From contig NZ_MTCM01000009.1 in the NCBI RefSeq assembly GCF_002000245.1, forward strand, positions 86,274-150,273: a DNA stretch of 64,000 nucleotides, read 5' to 3'. Below, piece by piece: positions 8,632 through 18,776 of the stretch. The stretch is from Sphingobacterium sp. CZ-UAM (GTDB lineage: Bacteria > Bacteroidota > Bacteroidia > Sphingobacteriales > Sphingobacteriaceae). Numbering within the stretch: the first letter of the stretch is position 1; each line of letters starts with the position of its first letter. The notes beneath the pieces are model-generated. The model was not told where the DNA came from, made no database searches, and saw only the letters and a program-made list of their open reading frames with translations. Both the position numbers and the translations under genes were made by a program.

Positions 8632-10869
8632 TTATTTGAATTTACTTGCCAACGCGGCCAGTTTACTCGCCATGTCTGTTTCTGGTTCCACTTGCCGTTT
8701 GCTCTCATTTCGTTTATTCTTGGGGAGAACAGGTTTTTCATCTGTTTTCATCGATAAGGCAATGCGGTTACGTTTCTCATCCACTTCGGTCACCGTTACT
8801 GTCACATGCTGCTGCACTTTGACTACCTCATGCGGGTCGGAGATATAACGGTTGGATAGTTGGCTCAGGTGTACTAAGCCATCTTGATGTACACCAATAT
8901 CCACAAAAGCGCCAAAGTTGGTAATATTGGTTACGATACCAGGAAGTTTCATGCCTATACGCAAATCGCTAATGCTATTGACACCTTCAGTGAATGAAAA
9001 AGCTTCAAATTTTTCCCTGGGATCAAGACCAGGTTTGGCCAGTTCATTAAGAATATCATTTAATGTGGGAAGTCCTACTTCCGCAGTGATATAGTTTTTC
9101 AACGGAATGGATTTTCTTAATTCCGCATCTTTGAGCAAGTCTTCTACTTTTTTACCCAAATCTTTTGCCATTTGCTCAACCAATGCATATCGCTCAGGGT
9201 GTACTGCGGATGAATCCAATGGATTGGCGGCATTTCGTATCCGAAGGAAACCTGCAGCCTGCTCAAAGGCTTTATCCCCAAGGCGAGGTACTTTTTTCAA
9301 TTCACGGCGTGAAGAAAATGGCCCGTTTTCGTTTCTATATTTGATAATCTGCTGGGCCAGAGCTGGACCCAAGCCAGAAACGTAGGATAAAATCTGTTTT
9401 GAAGCTGTATTCAGTTCCACACCTACCGCATTGACACAACTGATGACGGTATCGTCCAAGGATGTCTGTAGCTTATTTTGGTCTACATCATGTTGGTACT
9501 GACCGACACCAATTGATTTGGGATCAATTTTAACCAGCTCGGCTAATGGATCCATTAATCTTCTTCCGATCGATACTGCACCTCGTACAGTGATATCGTG
9601 ATCTGGAAACTCTTCGCGCGCAGTTTCAGATGCTGAATAGATAGAAGCCCCGCTTTCATTAACCATGACAATGGTAACATTGCTAAGGCCCAGTTTTCTC
9701 ACAAAATCTTCGGTTTCACGTCCTGCAGTTCCATTACCGATCGCAATGGCCTGAATATCGTGTTTTGAGACTAAATATGTAATCGTTTTTTGTGCTTCGG
9801 CAAGTCCATTTGCACCATTATGTGGGAAAATAGCCGTATTTTCTTTCAGCTGGCCCTGCTCATCCAATACCACGGTTTTACATCCGGTTCGGAATCCAGG
9901 GTCTATCGCAAGTAATCTCTTTTGTCCCAATGGAGCGGCTAAAAGTAACTGACGAACATTGTCCGCAAAAACTTTGATAGCCTCCTCATCTGCTTTTTGA
10001 CGGGTCAACACGCGGATTTCTGTTTCCATAGAAGGTTTCAATAATCGCTTGTAACTATCTGTCAATGCCAATTTCACCTGTGCTGCGGCATCGTTAGAAG
10101 CTTTGATGTAGAGTGATTCAATGGTTGGAAGGATATTGTCTTCGTTGATATCGATATCCAAGTAGAGTAATTCTTCTTTTTCACCGCGGCGCATAGCTAA
10201 AACGCGGTGTGAAGGAGCGTCTTTTAACGGCTCTGACCATTCGTAATAATCTTTGTATTTAATCGCCGCTTCTTCTTTTCCTGGTACCACTCTCGATACA
10301 AATTCCGCCTTTTCCAGAAATATAGCTCTTGATTTGGATCGTACTGTCGCATCTTCGGCAATAATTTCAGCAATGATGTCCCTTGCCCCAGCTAAGGCTT
10401 CTTCACTATTGTTGACACCTTTTTCAGGGTCTATTAACGAACTTGCAAGGGCCATAAAATCTGTTTTATCCTGTCCCAAAAGAAGATCGGCCAGGGGTTG
10501 AAGGCCTTTTTCGCGGGCAACACTGGCTCTTGTTTTACGTTTTGGTTTGTACGGAAGGTAGATATCTTCCAGATTTGCCATCGTCTCGGCTGACATTATC
10601 TGTTGTTCAAGTTCAGGTGTTAGTTTCCCCTGATCATTGATGGATTTTAAGACAGCTTCTTTACGTTTATCCAGATCCTTGAGTTGTTGGGAACGGTCTC
10701 TGATGTTTGTAATCTGTACTTCGTCAAGGCTACCGGTCATTTCTTTCCGGTAACGGGAGATAAATGGAACCGTAGCACCTTCTTCCAACAGTTGAATTGT
10801 GGTGCGAACTTGTTTTTCGCTTATGGATAGCTCGTTAGCAATGGTAATTTCGTGTGATAATAAGCTCAT
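8632..10869 (-). CDS. tex: Tex-family RNA-binding transcription accessory protein
   Basis: Tex is a conserved nucleic-acid-binding protein linked to transcription; its exact role is still debated. At 745 residues it is close to the family norm (about 750-780). The order is the N-terminal helical/HTH region with VPFISRYRKEMTG, a YqgF-like RNase H-fold domain beginning LLAIDPGFRTGCK, helix-hairpin-helix repeats (YVSGLGPALAQQIIKYRNENG), and a C-terminal S1 domain from about residue 640 (GIVTNITNFGAFVDIGVHQDG). The tail after S1 is lysine-rich. The ATG at 10869 directly precedes the usual Tex N-terminus. It lies 85 bp after tatA on the same strand, but a strong terminator separates the two. Confidence 0.96.
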   Translation of the reverse strand: MSLLSHEITIANELSISEKQVRTTIQLLEEGATVPFISRYRKEMTGSLDEVQITNIRDRSQQLKDLDKRKEAVLKSINDQGKLTPELEQQIMSAETMANLEDIYLPYKPKRKTRASVAREKGLQPLADLLLGQDKTDFMALASSLIDPEKGVNNSEEALAGARDIIAEIIAEDATVRSKSRAIFLEKAEFVSRVVPGKEEAAIKYKDYYEWSEPLKDAPSHRVLAMRRGEKEELLYLDIDINEDNILPTIESLYIKASNDAAAQVKLALTDSYKRLLKPSMETEIRVLTRQKADEEAIKVFADNVRQLLLAAPLGQKRLLAIDPGFRTGCKTVVLDEQGQLKENTAIFPHNGANGLAEAQKTITYLVSKHDIQAIAIGNGTAGRETEDFVRKLGLSNVTIVMVNESGASIYSASETAREEFPDHDITVRGAVSIGRRLMDPLAELVKIDPKSIGVGQYQHDVDQNKLQTSLDDTVISCVNAVGVELNTASKQILSYVSGLGPALAQQIIKYRNENGPFSSRRELKKVPRLGDKAFEQAAGFLRIRNAANPLDSSAVHPERYALVEQMAKDLGKKVEDLLKDAELRKSIPLKNYITAEVGLPTLNDILNELAKPGLDPREKFEAFSFTEGVNSISDLRIGMKLPGIVTNITNFGAFVDIGVHQDGLVHLSQLSNRYISDPHEVVKVQQHVTVTVTEVDEKRNRIALSMKTDEKPVLPKNKRNESKRQVEPETDMASKLAALASKFK

Positions 10870-10891
10870 TGTGGGTTTTACTTAAAAAGGA

Positions 10892-10918
10892 AAGCTGTTG
10901 AATGGTTATTCAACAGCT
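10892..10918 (-). terminator. Terminator between tatA and tex
   Basis: AGCTGTTGAAT and ATTCAACAGCT form an 11-bp perfect stem. On the minus strand it is followed by TTCCTTTTTAAG. It ends the tatA transcript just before the tex start at 10869. Confidence 0.75.
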
Positions 10919-10954
10919 CTATGAAATATCTGATTATAAATTAATACAATGGAA

Positions 10955-11473
10955 TTACGCAGGTTTGTTTGTATTTTCCTCCTGTTCTGTAGGTTTCTTT
11001 TCTTCACCTTCGTTGCTTTTGTTTTCAGCAAAGTGGTCATTGTATCCGTAGGTGATATGAGAAGGTTCCTCTCCGTAATCTAATTGCTTATGTGGATTGT
11101 GTTCTACAACTCCGGCAGGAGTGGTAAATTCATATTTTTTCTTCGTCGATTCAGCTTCTGAGCTTTCAGCCGTTTCTGCGGACTGGGATTCTTGCTCAGC
11201 TTTGGCCTGTTCTTCTGCGACTTTTACTTCATTTGGAATGGTTTCCGCTTTGGCTTCTGCCTTAATATCTATGTCTTTTTCAAAATTATTGATCTGATCC
11301 GAAATCTCGCGCTTGATGCCTTCGGATGCATCTTTAAATTCTCGTATCCCTCTACCTAAACCTCTGGCCAATTCAGGAAGCTTCTTGCCACCAAAAAGTA
11401 ACAAGATCGCAAACACGATTAAAATCATCTCCTGTGTTCCGATGTTTAGAAATGTTATTACTGGACTGTACAT
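10955..11473 (-). CDS. tatA: Twin-arginine translocase subunit, TatA/TatB family
   Basis: This is the single-span subunit that forms the protein-conducting part of the Tat pathway for folded proteins. The N-terminal helix (GTQEMILIVFAILLLFGGKKLPELARGLG) with the FGGKKLPEL hinge and the amphipathic helix GRGIREFKDASEG are diagnostic. The rest (residues 60-172) is a long acidic, low-complexity tail rich in Glu, Ala and Lys, longer than in E. coli TatA and common in Bacteroidota. The start at 11473 gives MYSPVITFLNIGTQEM; an internal Met just before the helix is a less likely alternative. No tatC is in the window. Confidence 0.9.
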   Translation of the reverse strand: MYSPVITFLNIGTQEMILIVFAILLLFGGKKLPELARGLGRGIREFKDASEGIKREISDQINNFEKDIDIKAEAKAETIPNEVKVAEEQAKAEQESQSAETAESSEAESTKKKYEFTTPAGVVEHNPHKQLDYGEEPSHITYGYNDHFAENKSNEGEEKKPTEQEENTNKPA

Positions 11474-11712
11474 ACTCTTTTCCTCTTCTTTTGATTACTA
11501 ACTAGATGCTAAGTTACATTTATATTTCTATAGTTCTTAGACCAACAAGTAAATTTAAGATAATTTTAAGGTATTTGAAACATAAAAATTACTTAACAAA
11601 GGGCCTGTAATTGACAGGTAAATTTTGTTATATTTTTGCTAAATATTTTTTAATATCACGATAGGTCGGAAATATCTTTGTATTTTTGTGCCTATTTTTT
11701 GAGGAATTGATT

Positions 11713-13086
11713 ATGTTGGGAAAATTTAAAACATTCAAGCCGTATTATAGAAGTACGATGGTATTGGCTGGTCCGGTTGTCATTTCACAATTGGGTCATA
11801 CATTGGTGCATACAGCAGACAGCGTTATTGTAGGACATTTTGCCGGGACAATTCCATTGGCAGCAGTATCCCTGGTGAATGCTGTATTTATGATCGTTAT
11901 GGTCGTGGGACTGGGGATTGCCTATGGCATCACCCCCTTGATCGCACAGGAAAATGGCCGTGATAATAAAGAGGAGTGTGCGGTATTATTATCCAATAGT
12001 TTTTGGTTGAATATCATTACGGGCATATTGTTGTTCTGTCTGGTTTATTTCGGATCCATGCTGGCAATTGACCATTTGAATCAGGATCCCGCGGTAGTAA
12101 AGGAGGCGAAACCCTATTTGCTGATTTTAAGCCTTTCAATGTTGCCGTTGATGGTCTTCAGTACATTTAAGCAGTTTGCCGAAGGTTTGGGCTTTACCAA
12201 ACAGGCGATGAACGTAACGATATGGGGAAACGTACTCAATATTATACTTGCTATTATCTTTGTTAAAGGTATGTTCGGTATTACACCGATGGGTGTAAGA
12301 GGGGTCGGATATAGTACCCTGATTGATCGTATTTTGATGATGTCTGTCATGATGACTTATGTGCTACGCTCGCAAAAGTTTAAGAGCTACATTCAGCATT
12401 TTAAAATTACGGTAATAGATCGGGTAAGGTTAGGAAAGATCTTGAAGATCGGTGCACCCGTTGCGATGCAATACGTTTTTGAAATTGGTGCCTTTGCCGG
12501 TGCATCTTTACTGGCAGGAACAATTAGTGCTACTGCGCAGGCTTCGCATCAGGTAGCGATTCAGCTCGCAGCAATGACCTATATGATGGCCAGTGGTATT
12601 GCAGCAGCAGCAACGATCAAAGTAGGCAATAGCTACGGGAACAGAAATCTGTTCCGCCTGGAGCGCTTCGCCATCACCTCTTATCAGTTGGTTTTGGTTT
12701 TTATGCTGATTACTGCTTCTTTGTTTGCGATCTTCAATAATTATCTACCTTATATTTTTACTTCTGATAAGGCTGTGGTTGTCATTGCAGCTCAGCTACT
12801 GATTATTGCAGGACTTTTTCAATTATTTGATGGTACACAGGTTGTGGGACTGGGAGTTTTGAGAGGTATGGGCGATGTCAATATTCCGACGATCATCACT
12901 TTTATTGCCTATTGGGTTATCGGACTACCGAGTGGTTATGTGATGGGGATACTTTTTGATTGGGGAATTGAGGGCATCTGGTATGGTTTGACCTTGGGCC
13001 TATTGACTTCATCGCTGTTGCTCTATTTACGGTTCAAATTAGTGATCAGGAAAAAGAAGCTCCAGTTTGAAAATAGTATATTGTAG
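11713..13086 (+). CDS. MATE-family multidrug efflux transporter
   Basis: It is an inner-membrane antiporter of the MATE (NorM-type) family, expected to export cationic drugs or metabolites using a Na+ or H+ gradient. The 457 residues carry about twelve hydrophobic helices in two halves, with the conserved opening GPVVISQLGHTLVHTADSVIVGHFAG and the second-half counterpart around GAPVAMQYVFEIGAFAGASLLAG. I chose the ATG at 11713, preceded by GAGGAATTG, over an upstream TTG at 11686, which adds only MCLFFEELI. Substrate cannot be told from sequence. It is a single-gene unit, transcribed divergently from tatA. Confidence 0.93.
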   Translation: MLGKFKTFKPYYRSTMVLAGPVVISQLGHTLVHTADSVIVGHFAGTIPLAAVSLVNAVFMIVMVVGLGIAYGITPLIAQENGRDNKEECAVLLSNSFWLNIITGILLFCLVYFGSMLAIDHLNQDPAVVKEAKPYLLILSLSMLPLMVFSTFKQFAEGLGFTKQAMNVTIWGNVLNIILAIIFVKGMFGITPMGVRGVGYSTLIDRILMMSVMMTYVLRSQKFKSYIQHFKITVIDRVRLGKILKIGAPVAMQYVFEIGAFAGASLLAGTISATAQASHQVAIQLAAMTYMMASGIAAAATIKVGNSYGNRNLFRLERFAITSYQLVLVFMLITASLFAIFNNYLPYIFTSDKAVVVIAAQLLIIAGLFQLFDGTQVVGLGVLRGMGDVNIPTIITFIAYWVIGLPSGYVMGILFDWGIEGIWYGLTLGLLTSSLLLYLRFKLVIRKKKLQFENSIL

Positions 13087-13171
13087 CGTAGAGCATTGTG
13101 AAGATAGTATTGACACAAGGATTTTGTATCGCTGAAAATACATTACCCTGCGGATATAGCGTATGTTAAAT

Positions 13172-13207
13172 AAAAAAATGGCTGTCCAAAAGGACAGCCA
13201 TTTTTTT
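13172..13207. terminator. Bidirectional terminator between MATE gene and E2 gene
   Basis: ATGGCTGTCC and GGACAGCCAT form a GC-rich stem with a four-base loop. It is flanked by seven A on the left and seven T on the right, so it can end both convergent transcripts. Confidence 0.9.
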
Positions 13208-13225
13208 ATCGCTAAACTGTTGCAG

Positions 13226-14575
13226 TTAAATTTCTCTGTTGCTATCCCAGTTTTCCAGATAGTCCGCCACCCGTTTCAGGAAGGTGCCACCCAGGGCGCC
13301 ATCTATGGCACGGTGATCGTAGGATAGGGACAGATACATCATATGGCGGATTCCGATCATATCACCGTATTCCGTTTCAATTACCGCTGGTTTCTTGGTT
13401 ATGGTACCGACTGCTAATATCGCGGCCTGTGGCTGATTGATAATCGGTGTTCCCATAATATTACCAAAAGCGCCGATGTTGGTAAATGTGAATGTCCCGT
13501 CTTGCGTGTCGTCGGGTTTTAATTTATTGGCACGGGAACGCTGCGCAAGGTCGTTCACCGATTTACTAAGTCCTACCAGACTCAACTGGTCTGCATTCTT
13601 TATTACAGGTACAATGAGATTGCCGTTTGGCAGTGCTGCGGCCATACCGATATTGATATTTTTCTTTTTAATGATGTTATAACCGTCTATCGATATATTC
13701 ACCAAAGGGAAGTCTTTTAATGCCTTGGTAATTGCTTCTATAAATAGTGGTGTGAACGTTATATTTTCTCCCTCACGTTTTTTATAAGCGTCTTTTACTT
13801 TATTACGCCACAGAACGAGGTTCGTAACATCGGCTTCCACAAATGAACAGACGTGCGGCGATACTTGAACGCTCTTGACCATGTGATCGGAAATCAAGCG
13901 TCGCATCCGATCCATTTCAATAATTTCGTCATTCCCGTTTACAACAGTATGGACAGTTGGCGCAGGCATGGCTGGAGCCGGTTCGTTTTTGACGATAGGA
14001 GCACTGGCTGGTTGCACATGATCTGGGTTTTGTTGAGACCCTCTGTTAGCTACGTACAGCAGAATATCCTCTTTTGTAACTCGCCCTTCAGCTCCGGTAC
14101 CTTGAATACGGTCAAGCTCTTCCTGAGATAATCCTTCATGACGGGCGATATTTTTTACCAAGGGCGAATAAAAACGACTACTGTGTTCGTAATGAGCATT
14201 GGTCGTTTCTTCGGTCGGACTATTCAATTGTGCTATACCCGGTATATCCAATTCGATAGTTTCGCTTGAAATTGTAGATTGATCAGCGGGGCTTTCTTCC
14301 GGTTGAGCAGCAGGTTCGCTTGTCTCGGCACCTCCTTCTATTTCTATAATGGCAACAACATCACCGACCTGAACGATTTGATCTGCGGTATAAAGTTGTT
14401 CCTTCAATATTCCTTTCACAGGAGAAGGTACTTCTGAATCAACTTTATCCGTTGCGATTTCCAATAAAGTGTCATCTTCGTCAATCTGGTCGCCAGGTTG
14501 TTTCAACCATTTGGTAATCGTTGCCTCCGATACACTTTCTCCCATTTTTGGAAGTAAGAGTTTATATAAAGCCAT
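13226..14575 (-). CDS. 2-oxo acid dehydrogenase E2, dihydrolipoamide acyltransferase
   Basis: The E2 core of an alpha-keto acid dehydrogenase complex transfers the acyl group to CoA through a lipoyl arm. Domains in order: one lipoyl domain at residues 3-80 with the lipoylated Lys in ATDKVDSEV, an acidic linker, a peripheral-subunit-binding domain around residues 135-175 (SPLVKNIARHEG, GRVTKEDIL), and the catalytic domain ending SYDHRAIDGALGG with the active His and Asp of H-x3-D-G. Single lipoyl domain and sequence style fit the branched-chain or Bacteroidota mixed-substrate type better than pyruvate E2; the exact substrate is open. Start is the ATG at 14575; an in-frame TTG at 14587 adds four residues. 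No E1 or E3 gene is adjacent. Confidence 0.9.
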   Translation of the reverse strand: MALYKLLLPKMGESVSEATITKWLKQPGDQIDEDDTLLEIATDKVDSEVPSPVKGILKEQLYTADQIVQVGDVVAIIEIEGGAETSEPAAQPEESPADQSTISSETIELDIPGIAQLNSPTEETTNAHYEHSSRFYSPLVKNIARHEGLSQEELDRIQGTGAEGRVTKEDILLYVANRGSQQNPDHVQPASAPIVKNEPAPAMPAPTVHTVVNGNDEIIEMDRMRRLISDHMVKSVQVSPHVCSFVEADVTNLVLWRNKVKDAYKKREGENITFTPLFIEAITKALKDFPLVNISIDGYNIIKKKNINIGMAAALPNGNLIVPVIKNADQLSLVGLSKSVNDLAQRSRANKLKPDDTQDGTFTFTNIGAFGNIMGTPIINQPQAAILAVGTITKKPAVIETEYGDMIGIRHMMYLSLSYDHRAIDGALGGTFLKRVADYLENWDSNREI

Positions 14576-14687
14576 ATTTTTTAGCAATCTCGTTATAGAA
14601 AAACGAAGTTAATTAAATTGTGGTTTACTTTCAACAATTTGAAATATTATTCCTTAAAAAAGGACTTTGTTAGAATATTATTTTATA

Positions 14688-15947
14688 TTATTCAAGTTCT
14701 CGACCTTCTTCTTTTACCAGTAGTTTCCAGAGCAGGAAAAGTGCATTCATGCGGGTACGTTCGATGTTTACGAGTCTATCGTTGCTGAATTGAAATTTTT
14801 TTGTAATCACTTCTTTTTTTCCAGCTACCGCAACCCAGACTGTTCCGACAGGTTTTTCAGCAGAACCGCCTCCAGGACCAGCTATTCCGGTCGTTGCAAT
14901 GGCATAATCTGTGTTAAATTTGGTTTTGGCACCTGTTGCCATTTCTATAGCTGTCTGCTCACTGACCGCACCAAATTGCTCCAACGTTGTTTCATTTACT
15001 CCCAGTAACTGTTGTTTTAGTCTATTGGAGTAGGGGATGGTTCCGCCGACGAAGATTTCGCTGCTTCCGGGGTTTGCAGTTAGTGAGGCTGCCAAACTAC
15101 CGCCCGTACAACTTTCTGCTGTCGTCAGTGTCAGTTGCTGTTGCGTAAACTGCTTGATCAAATAGGCTTCAATAGTTGTATCGTAATCCGCCACGGCATG
15201 ATTTTTTAATCGATTCAGAAGTTTGCTCTTAAATAGTTTTACTTCTTGTAGGATATCCGATTTGTTTTTACTTTTTCCGGAGAGCCGTAGGCGAATAAAA
15301 GCCAAAGTAGGCAAGTAGGCCAATTTAATGTTTGAAGGGAGTTCTTCTTCAATATCTTTTATTTGCTCGGCGAGATAAGATTCTCCAATGCCTCCGATAA
15401 GTATCGTTTCGTGGTGGATGTATATATCTTTGTTTTGTTGGCTGATCAAAGGGAATACACGCTGTTCCATCAGATGTTTCATCTCAAAGGGGACACCGGG
15501 CATAAAAATATATTGTTTCTGTGCATGCGAAACCAACATGCCGGGGGCTGTCCCATAGTCGTTGAACAATACTTCGCAATTTGCCAAAACATCAGCTTGC
15601 TGCCTATTAATTTCCAACATTTCCATATTACGGGATTCAAAGAAACTTGTTACGTGCTGAAGTACTTTTTGATCGCGGATTAATGTTGTCCCGAAATATT
15701 TTGCGGCGGTTTTTTTTGTAATATCATCTTTGGTCGGGCCAAGTCCACCCGTAACTAAAATTAAGTCGGCTCTTGTAGATGCATCTTTTAAGGTGCTGAA
15801 AATAGCTTCTTCGGTGTCTGGTATGGATGTCATCTGGACAATCTCCACCTCGAACTTCCTCAATTGTTGTGCAATCCAGCTGGAATTGGTGTCTATAATC
15901 TGGCCTATTAGAATCTCATCTCCGATCGTAATAATTTCTGCTTTCAT
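14688..15947 (-). CDS. cinA: CinA-family protein (nicotinamide-nucleotide amidohydrolase)
   Basis: Two domains are seen: an N-terminal MoaB/MogA-like COG1058 domain (residues 1-170, with GDEILIGQIIDTNSSWIA and TGGLGPTKDD) and a C-terminal CinA/PncC domain (about 255-410, with TAESCTGGSLAA and ATTGIAGPGGG). The latter deamidates NMN to nicotinate mononucleotide in NAD recycling; the COG1058 domain in fused proteins has ADP-ribose pyrophosphatase activity. The 419-residue length is standard for the fused form. Catalytic Ser in AESCTGG is kept. The name refers to competence genes in Gram-positives and does not imply competence here. It is not obviously in an operon; the E2 gene follows 112 bp later. 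Confidence 0.93.
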   Translation of the reverse strand: MKAEIITIGDEILIGQIIDTNSSWIAQQLRKFEVEIVQMTSIPDTEEAIFSTLKDASTRADLILVTGGLGPTKDDITKKTAAKYFGTTLIRDQKVLQHVTSFFESRNMEMLEINRQQADVLANCEVLFNDYGTAPGMLVSHAQKQYIFMPGVPFEMKHLMEQRVFPLISQQNKDIYIHHETILIGGIGESYLAEQIKDIEEELPSNIKLAYLPTLAFIRLRLSGKSKNKSDILQEVKLFKSKLLNRLKNHAVADYDTTIEAYLIKQFTQQQLTLTTAESCTGGSLAASLTANPGSSEIFVGGTIPYSNRLKQQLLGVNETTLEQFGAVSEQTAIEMATGAKTKFNTDYAIATTGIAGPGGGSAEKPVGTVWVAVAGKKEVITKKFQFSNDRLVNIERTRMNALFLLWKLLVKEEGRELE

Positions 15948-16072
15948 AGTATAAACTTACGTAAAATTACGGATCTACTGTACGCTAAAATTGTTTTGAT
16001 AAAAAGAATTTCAGGATGGTCTTTTCGAATTGCAACAGCAAGGATTTTGGGATGTTCGATAGGAATAAGAAC

Positions 16073-16102
16073 AAAAAAAGCAGTTATTTTAAAAATAACT
16101 GC
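16073..16102 (-). terminator. Terminator overlapping the lptD stop codon
   Basis: GCAGTTATT and AATAACTGC pair, with TTTAAA in the loop region, and a run of seven U follows on the minus strand. The right arm encodes the last residues of LptD, so the gene and its terminator share bases. Confidence 0.75.
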
Positions 16103-18776
16103 CTCCAGAACTTGCTCTTTTTGTCAATTTGAGGTCTTGCAGGATCGATGCTTTCGCTCGTATGGTGACATTATAGCTTCGATATCGTCCAAATGGCATC
16201 CATCCAAAGGACATATCCCAACAGTGTAAATCTCTATAGATATTGAAGGAAGTCATGACAACTTCTTTTTGCTTGAAATCGTAGCCTGATTGAAAGGTGA
16301 CTTTCCATTTAGGGGTAACACTAAAATCCCCATGCAAATTCAGTGTGCTGGTGATCTGATTGTCCATACGTCGCGTACTGGAATTAAAGAACTTGGACAT
16401 ATTAAAACTGAATGAAGCGGCCAGATTCCAGGGAATGTTAAAGTCCACAAAAGCATTGGGGTCGGAACTGATCCGGGCCAAAGCCTGCGCCTGGGCTGGA
16501 GTCATCCCAGTACCGGACATTTCTTTTCTTAAGGAATCTATATTGTTATTACGGGATTTGGCCGCTTTTGGATTTAAACTATAGTCAAAGGAAAGACCAA
16601 AATTCGTCAGGCGGGCCAAACTTCCATCTTTGATCGCATAGCGGTTGATACGGGTACCATTATTATCGACAGCATAGGGATCAAAGGTACCGTTGAAATT
16701 TACGTTCATCTTCTGATCGAAAAATGCTGTACGCCCCGAAAAAGTTATCGGCGACAGTTTCAACGAATCTGCAACAAAATTGTAATTTCCGCTAAAAGTT
16801 AACCCTTGGAGAATCGGGATCTTTTTGACCCCGCCATCGGTCGTATCGGATTTGCTCTTCACCTTGGCCTCAATATTGTTGTCTATTGAGAAACCTATGC
16901 CAGCAGATTTTCCGGCAGAAGGCGAACCATATAAACCTTGTGCAAAGATGGAGTATACATTCCGGTTGCCATATTGGTCGTTGTAATGCTGATAGAATCC
17001 GTAACGTGGATCGGAGAAATCTGGTCTATAGTTAAAATTGATAGACGGTGTGACCACATGTCTGATTGCTTCAATTTTCCCGATCTTTGGATAGCTACCA
17101 TATATTTTGGTTGAAAGACCGGTAGATATCGAGTAATCGTAAGCGCGGTTAAATCCTTGTAGGGTATCAAGCCGTTGTTTATAACCCGCAGGCGTGTTAT
17201 CAATACGTTGTCTGGTGCTTTGTAGGTACCAACGTTCGGTATAGTTCACGCTGGTGTTGAACTGGAAGTATTTAAAAGCGTTAAGCGATAAACTGATCGG
17301 AATGTTATGCTGGAAACCATTCTGAAATCTTTTGAAACCGCCCGAACTAAACAATAGGCTGTCTTTGGTATTGACCGTGTTTTGCGCCTGAAAGCTGTAG
17401 CCAACATTAATACGTTGGTACCATTTCTGTTCGCCGACACGATCTTTGCTGTCAAAGGGGTTGAACGAAGAAACGTTTAAGCTGATATTGGGTAAGCTTA
17501 ATTGAATACTTCTGTCCGCCATATTTTGACTGTGGGTCAAACTTGCTGTTAGGTTAACTTTTCCATCGGCAAACACTTTTCCGTAACTGATGGATGATCC
17601 CATCCTATTCTGGGCCAGATTTTCGTAGGTGGTTTGATTACTTCCGGTACCTGTGTTGCGGAAATAGGAGGCCGTACCGAAGTTTACACTGGCGGAGAAA
17701 GATGTTCCCGGATTCGCTTCCTGACGTTGAGTGTGGTTCCAGGTGACGTTAAAGTCTTTATTGGAACCGTAATTTTTTGTTCCTTCCACCCCTGTTTTGG
17801 TGTTAGCGTAGCGGATATTAAATCCCCCGTTAAATTTATAATTAACAGTATAACGGGTATTCATGGATACTTCCCATGAACCTTTTGAAAACAGTGATCC
17901 TCTAATTTCGCTGTCCCAATAATCGTTGAATGCGAGATACCAACCAATATCACGCATGGAGAAGCCCCGTGTATAATCCTCCCCAAATGAAGGGAAGAGG
18001 AAGCCTGAGGCTCTTTTATCAGGTTTTGGGAAGAAGGCAAATGGGAAGGCTACGGGCATGGGCACACCCATTACAACTAGATATGCGGGACCGGAGATAA
18101 TTTGATTTTTGGTCACAATTCCTTTCGATATATGTATACCGAAATGGGTATGTGGTTCAGGTAAATTACAGGTACTGTAGAGTCCTTTGTAGATGGACAT
18201 CTCATCATAAATATTCTTTCGGACGATATTGGCCTGGATAAATCCACCATCGACCTCCGTCATAATGCCATAAGTATTCCCTTCCTGTTTTTCGTAATCA
18301 TAATAGAGGGAATCTACCGTTTTGGGAGATTCGCCATCTCCCATAATGACGATAGGACGACCTACATATTTGCCGTTTTTATCATAGATCCCCGATGCGA
18401 AAATCTTTTTTTGATTGCGATCGAGGCGAATATAATCTGCTGAAAGTTCAAAATTCTGATACTTCACTTTGGCGCCACGGTACAAGTGGCTAATATTCTT
18501 TGCCACTTCTGATTTTTGCGAATCTACTGCAATAATGCTGACCTCAGCCTGCAATCCGCCGCCCTTTTTCTTGGTGGTATCCTGCCCGGATTTCGTGGAA
18601 TCGACAGGTTTAATTTTAGTTGTGTCCTGCAGTTTACTGGTCGTCGAGACCGGGTCCTTACTTTGAAGTCCGTTCTGTTTTAATGGAATATTGCTCTGAG
18701 CGAATGCTGAATTGCCCATTGCAAGAATGATAAATAGTGTTAAAATGTTGATTAACGACTTCAAAATTAAAGACAA
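16089..18776 (-). CDS. lptD: LPS-assembly protein LptD (outer-membrane translocon)
   Basis: LptD is the outer-membrane barrel that, with LptE, inserts lipopolysaccharide in the outer leaflet. The 895 residues contain a signal peptide ending NSAFAQ, a low-complexity Thr/Lys linker, an OstA-like beta-jellyroll (about 75-200; ISHLYRGAKVKYQNFELSADYIRLDRNQ), and a long beta-barrel with alternating aromatic strands up to the terminal aromatic residue (GGSYF). A stop codon (TAA at 18782-18780) lies just upstream in frame, and there is no ATG before the middle of the signal peptide. The start must therefore be TTG at 18776 or, giving the neater MKSLINIL signal, TTG at 18764. The divergent amidase and then MlaD form a conserved envelope neighbourhood. 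Confidence 0.88.
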   Translation of the reverse strand: MSLILKSLINILTLFIILAMGNSAFAQSNIPLKQNGLQSKDPVSTTSKLQDTTKIKPVDSTKSGQDTTKKKGGGLQAEVSIIAVDSQKSEVAKNISHLYRGAKVKYQNFELSADYIRLDRNQKKIFASGIYDKNGKYVGRPIVIMGDGESPKTVDSLYYDYEKQEGNTYGIMTEVDGGFIQANIVRKNIYDEMSIYKGLYSTCNLPEPHTHFGIHISKGIVTKNQIISGPAYLVVMGVPMPVAFPFAFFPKPDKRASGFLFPSFGEDYTRGFSMRDIGWYLAFNDYWDSEIRGSLFSKGSWEVSMNTRYTVNYKFNGGFNIRYANTKTGVEGTKNYGSNKDFNVTWNHTQRQEANPGTSFSASVNFGTASYFRNTGTGSNQTTYENLAQNRMGSSISYGKVFADGKVNLTASLTHSQNMADRSIQLSLPNISLNVSSFNPFDSKDRVGEQKWYQRINVGYSFQAQNTVNTKDSLLFSSGGFKRFQNGFQHNIPISLSLNAFKYFQFNTSVNYTERWYLQSTRQRIDNTPAGYKQRLDTLQGFNRAYDYSISTGLSTKIYGSYPKIGKIEAIRHVVTPSINFNYRPDFSDPRYGFYQHYNDQYGNRNVYSIFAQGLYGSPSAGKSAGIGFSIDNNIEAKVKSKSDTTDGGVKKIPILQGLTFSGNYNFVADSLKLSPITFSGRTAFFDQKMNVNFNGTFDPYAVDNNGTRINRYAIKDGSLARLTNFGLSFDYSLNPKAAKSRNNNIDSLRKEMSGTGMTPAQAQALARISSDPNAFVDFNIPWNLAASFSFNMSKFFNSSTRRMDNQITSTLNLHGDFSVTPKWKVTFQSGYDFKQKEVVMTSFNIYRDLHCWDMSFGWMPFGRYRSYNVTIRAKASILQDLKLTKRASSGGSYF

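Noticed and set aside
11686..11712. TTG start giving a longer MATE protein
   Set aside because: The extra residues (MCLFFEELI) do not look like a transporter N-terminus, and a good ATG with a purine-rich upstream stretch is at 11713.
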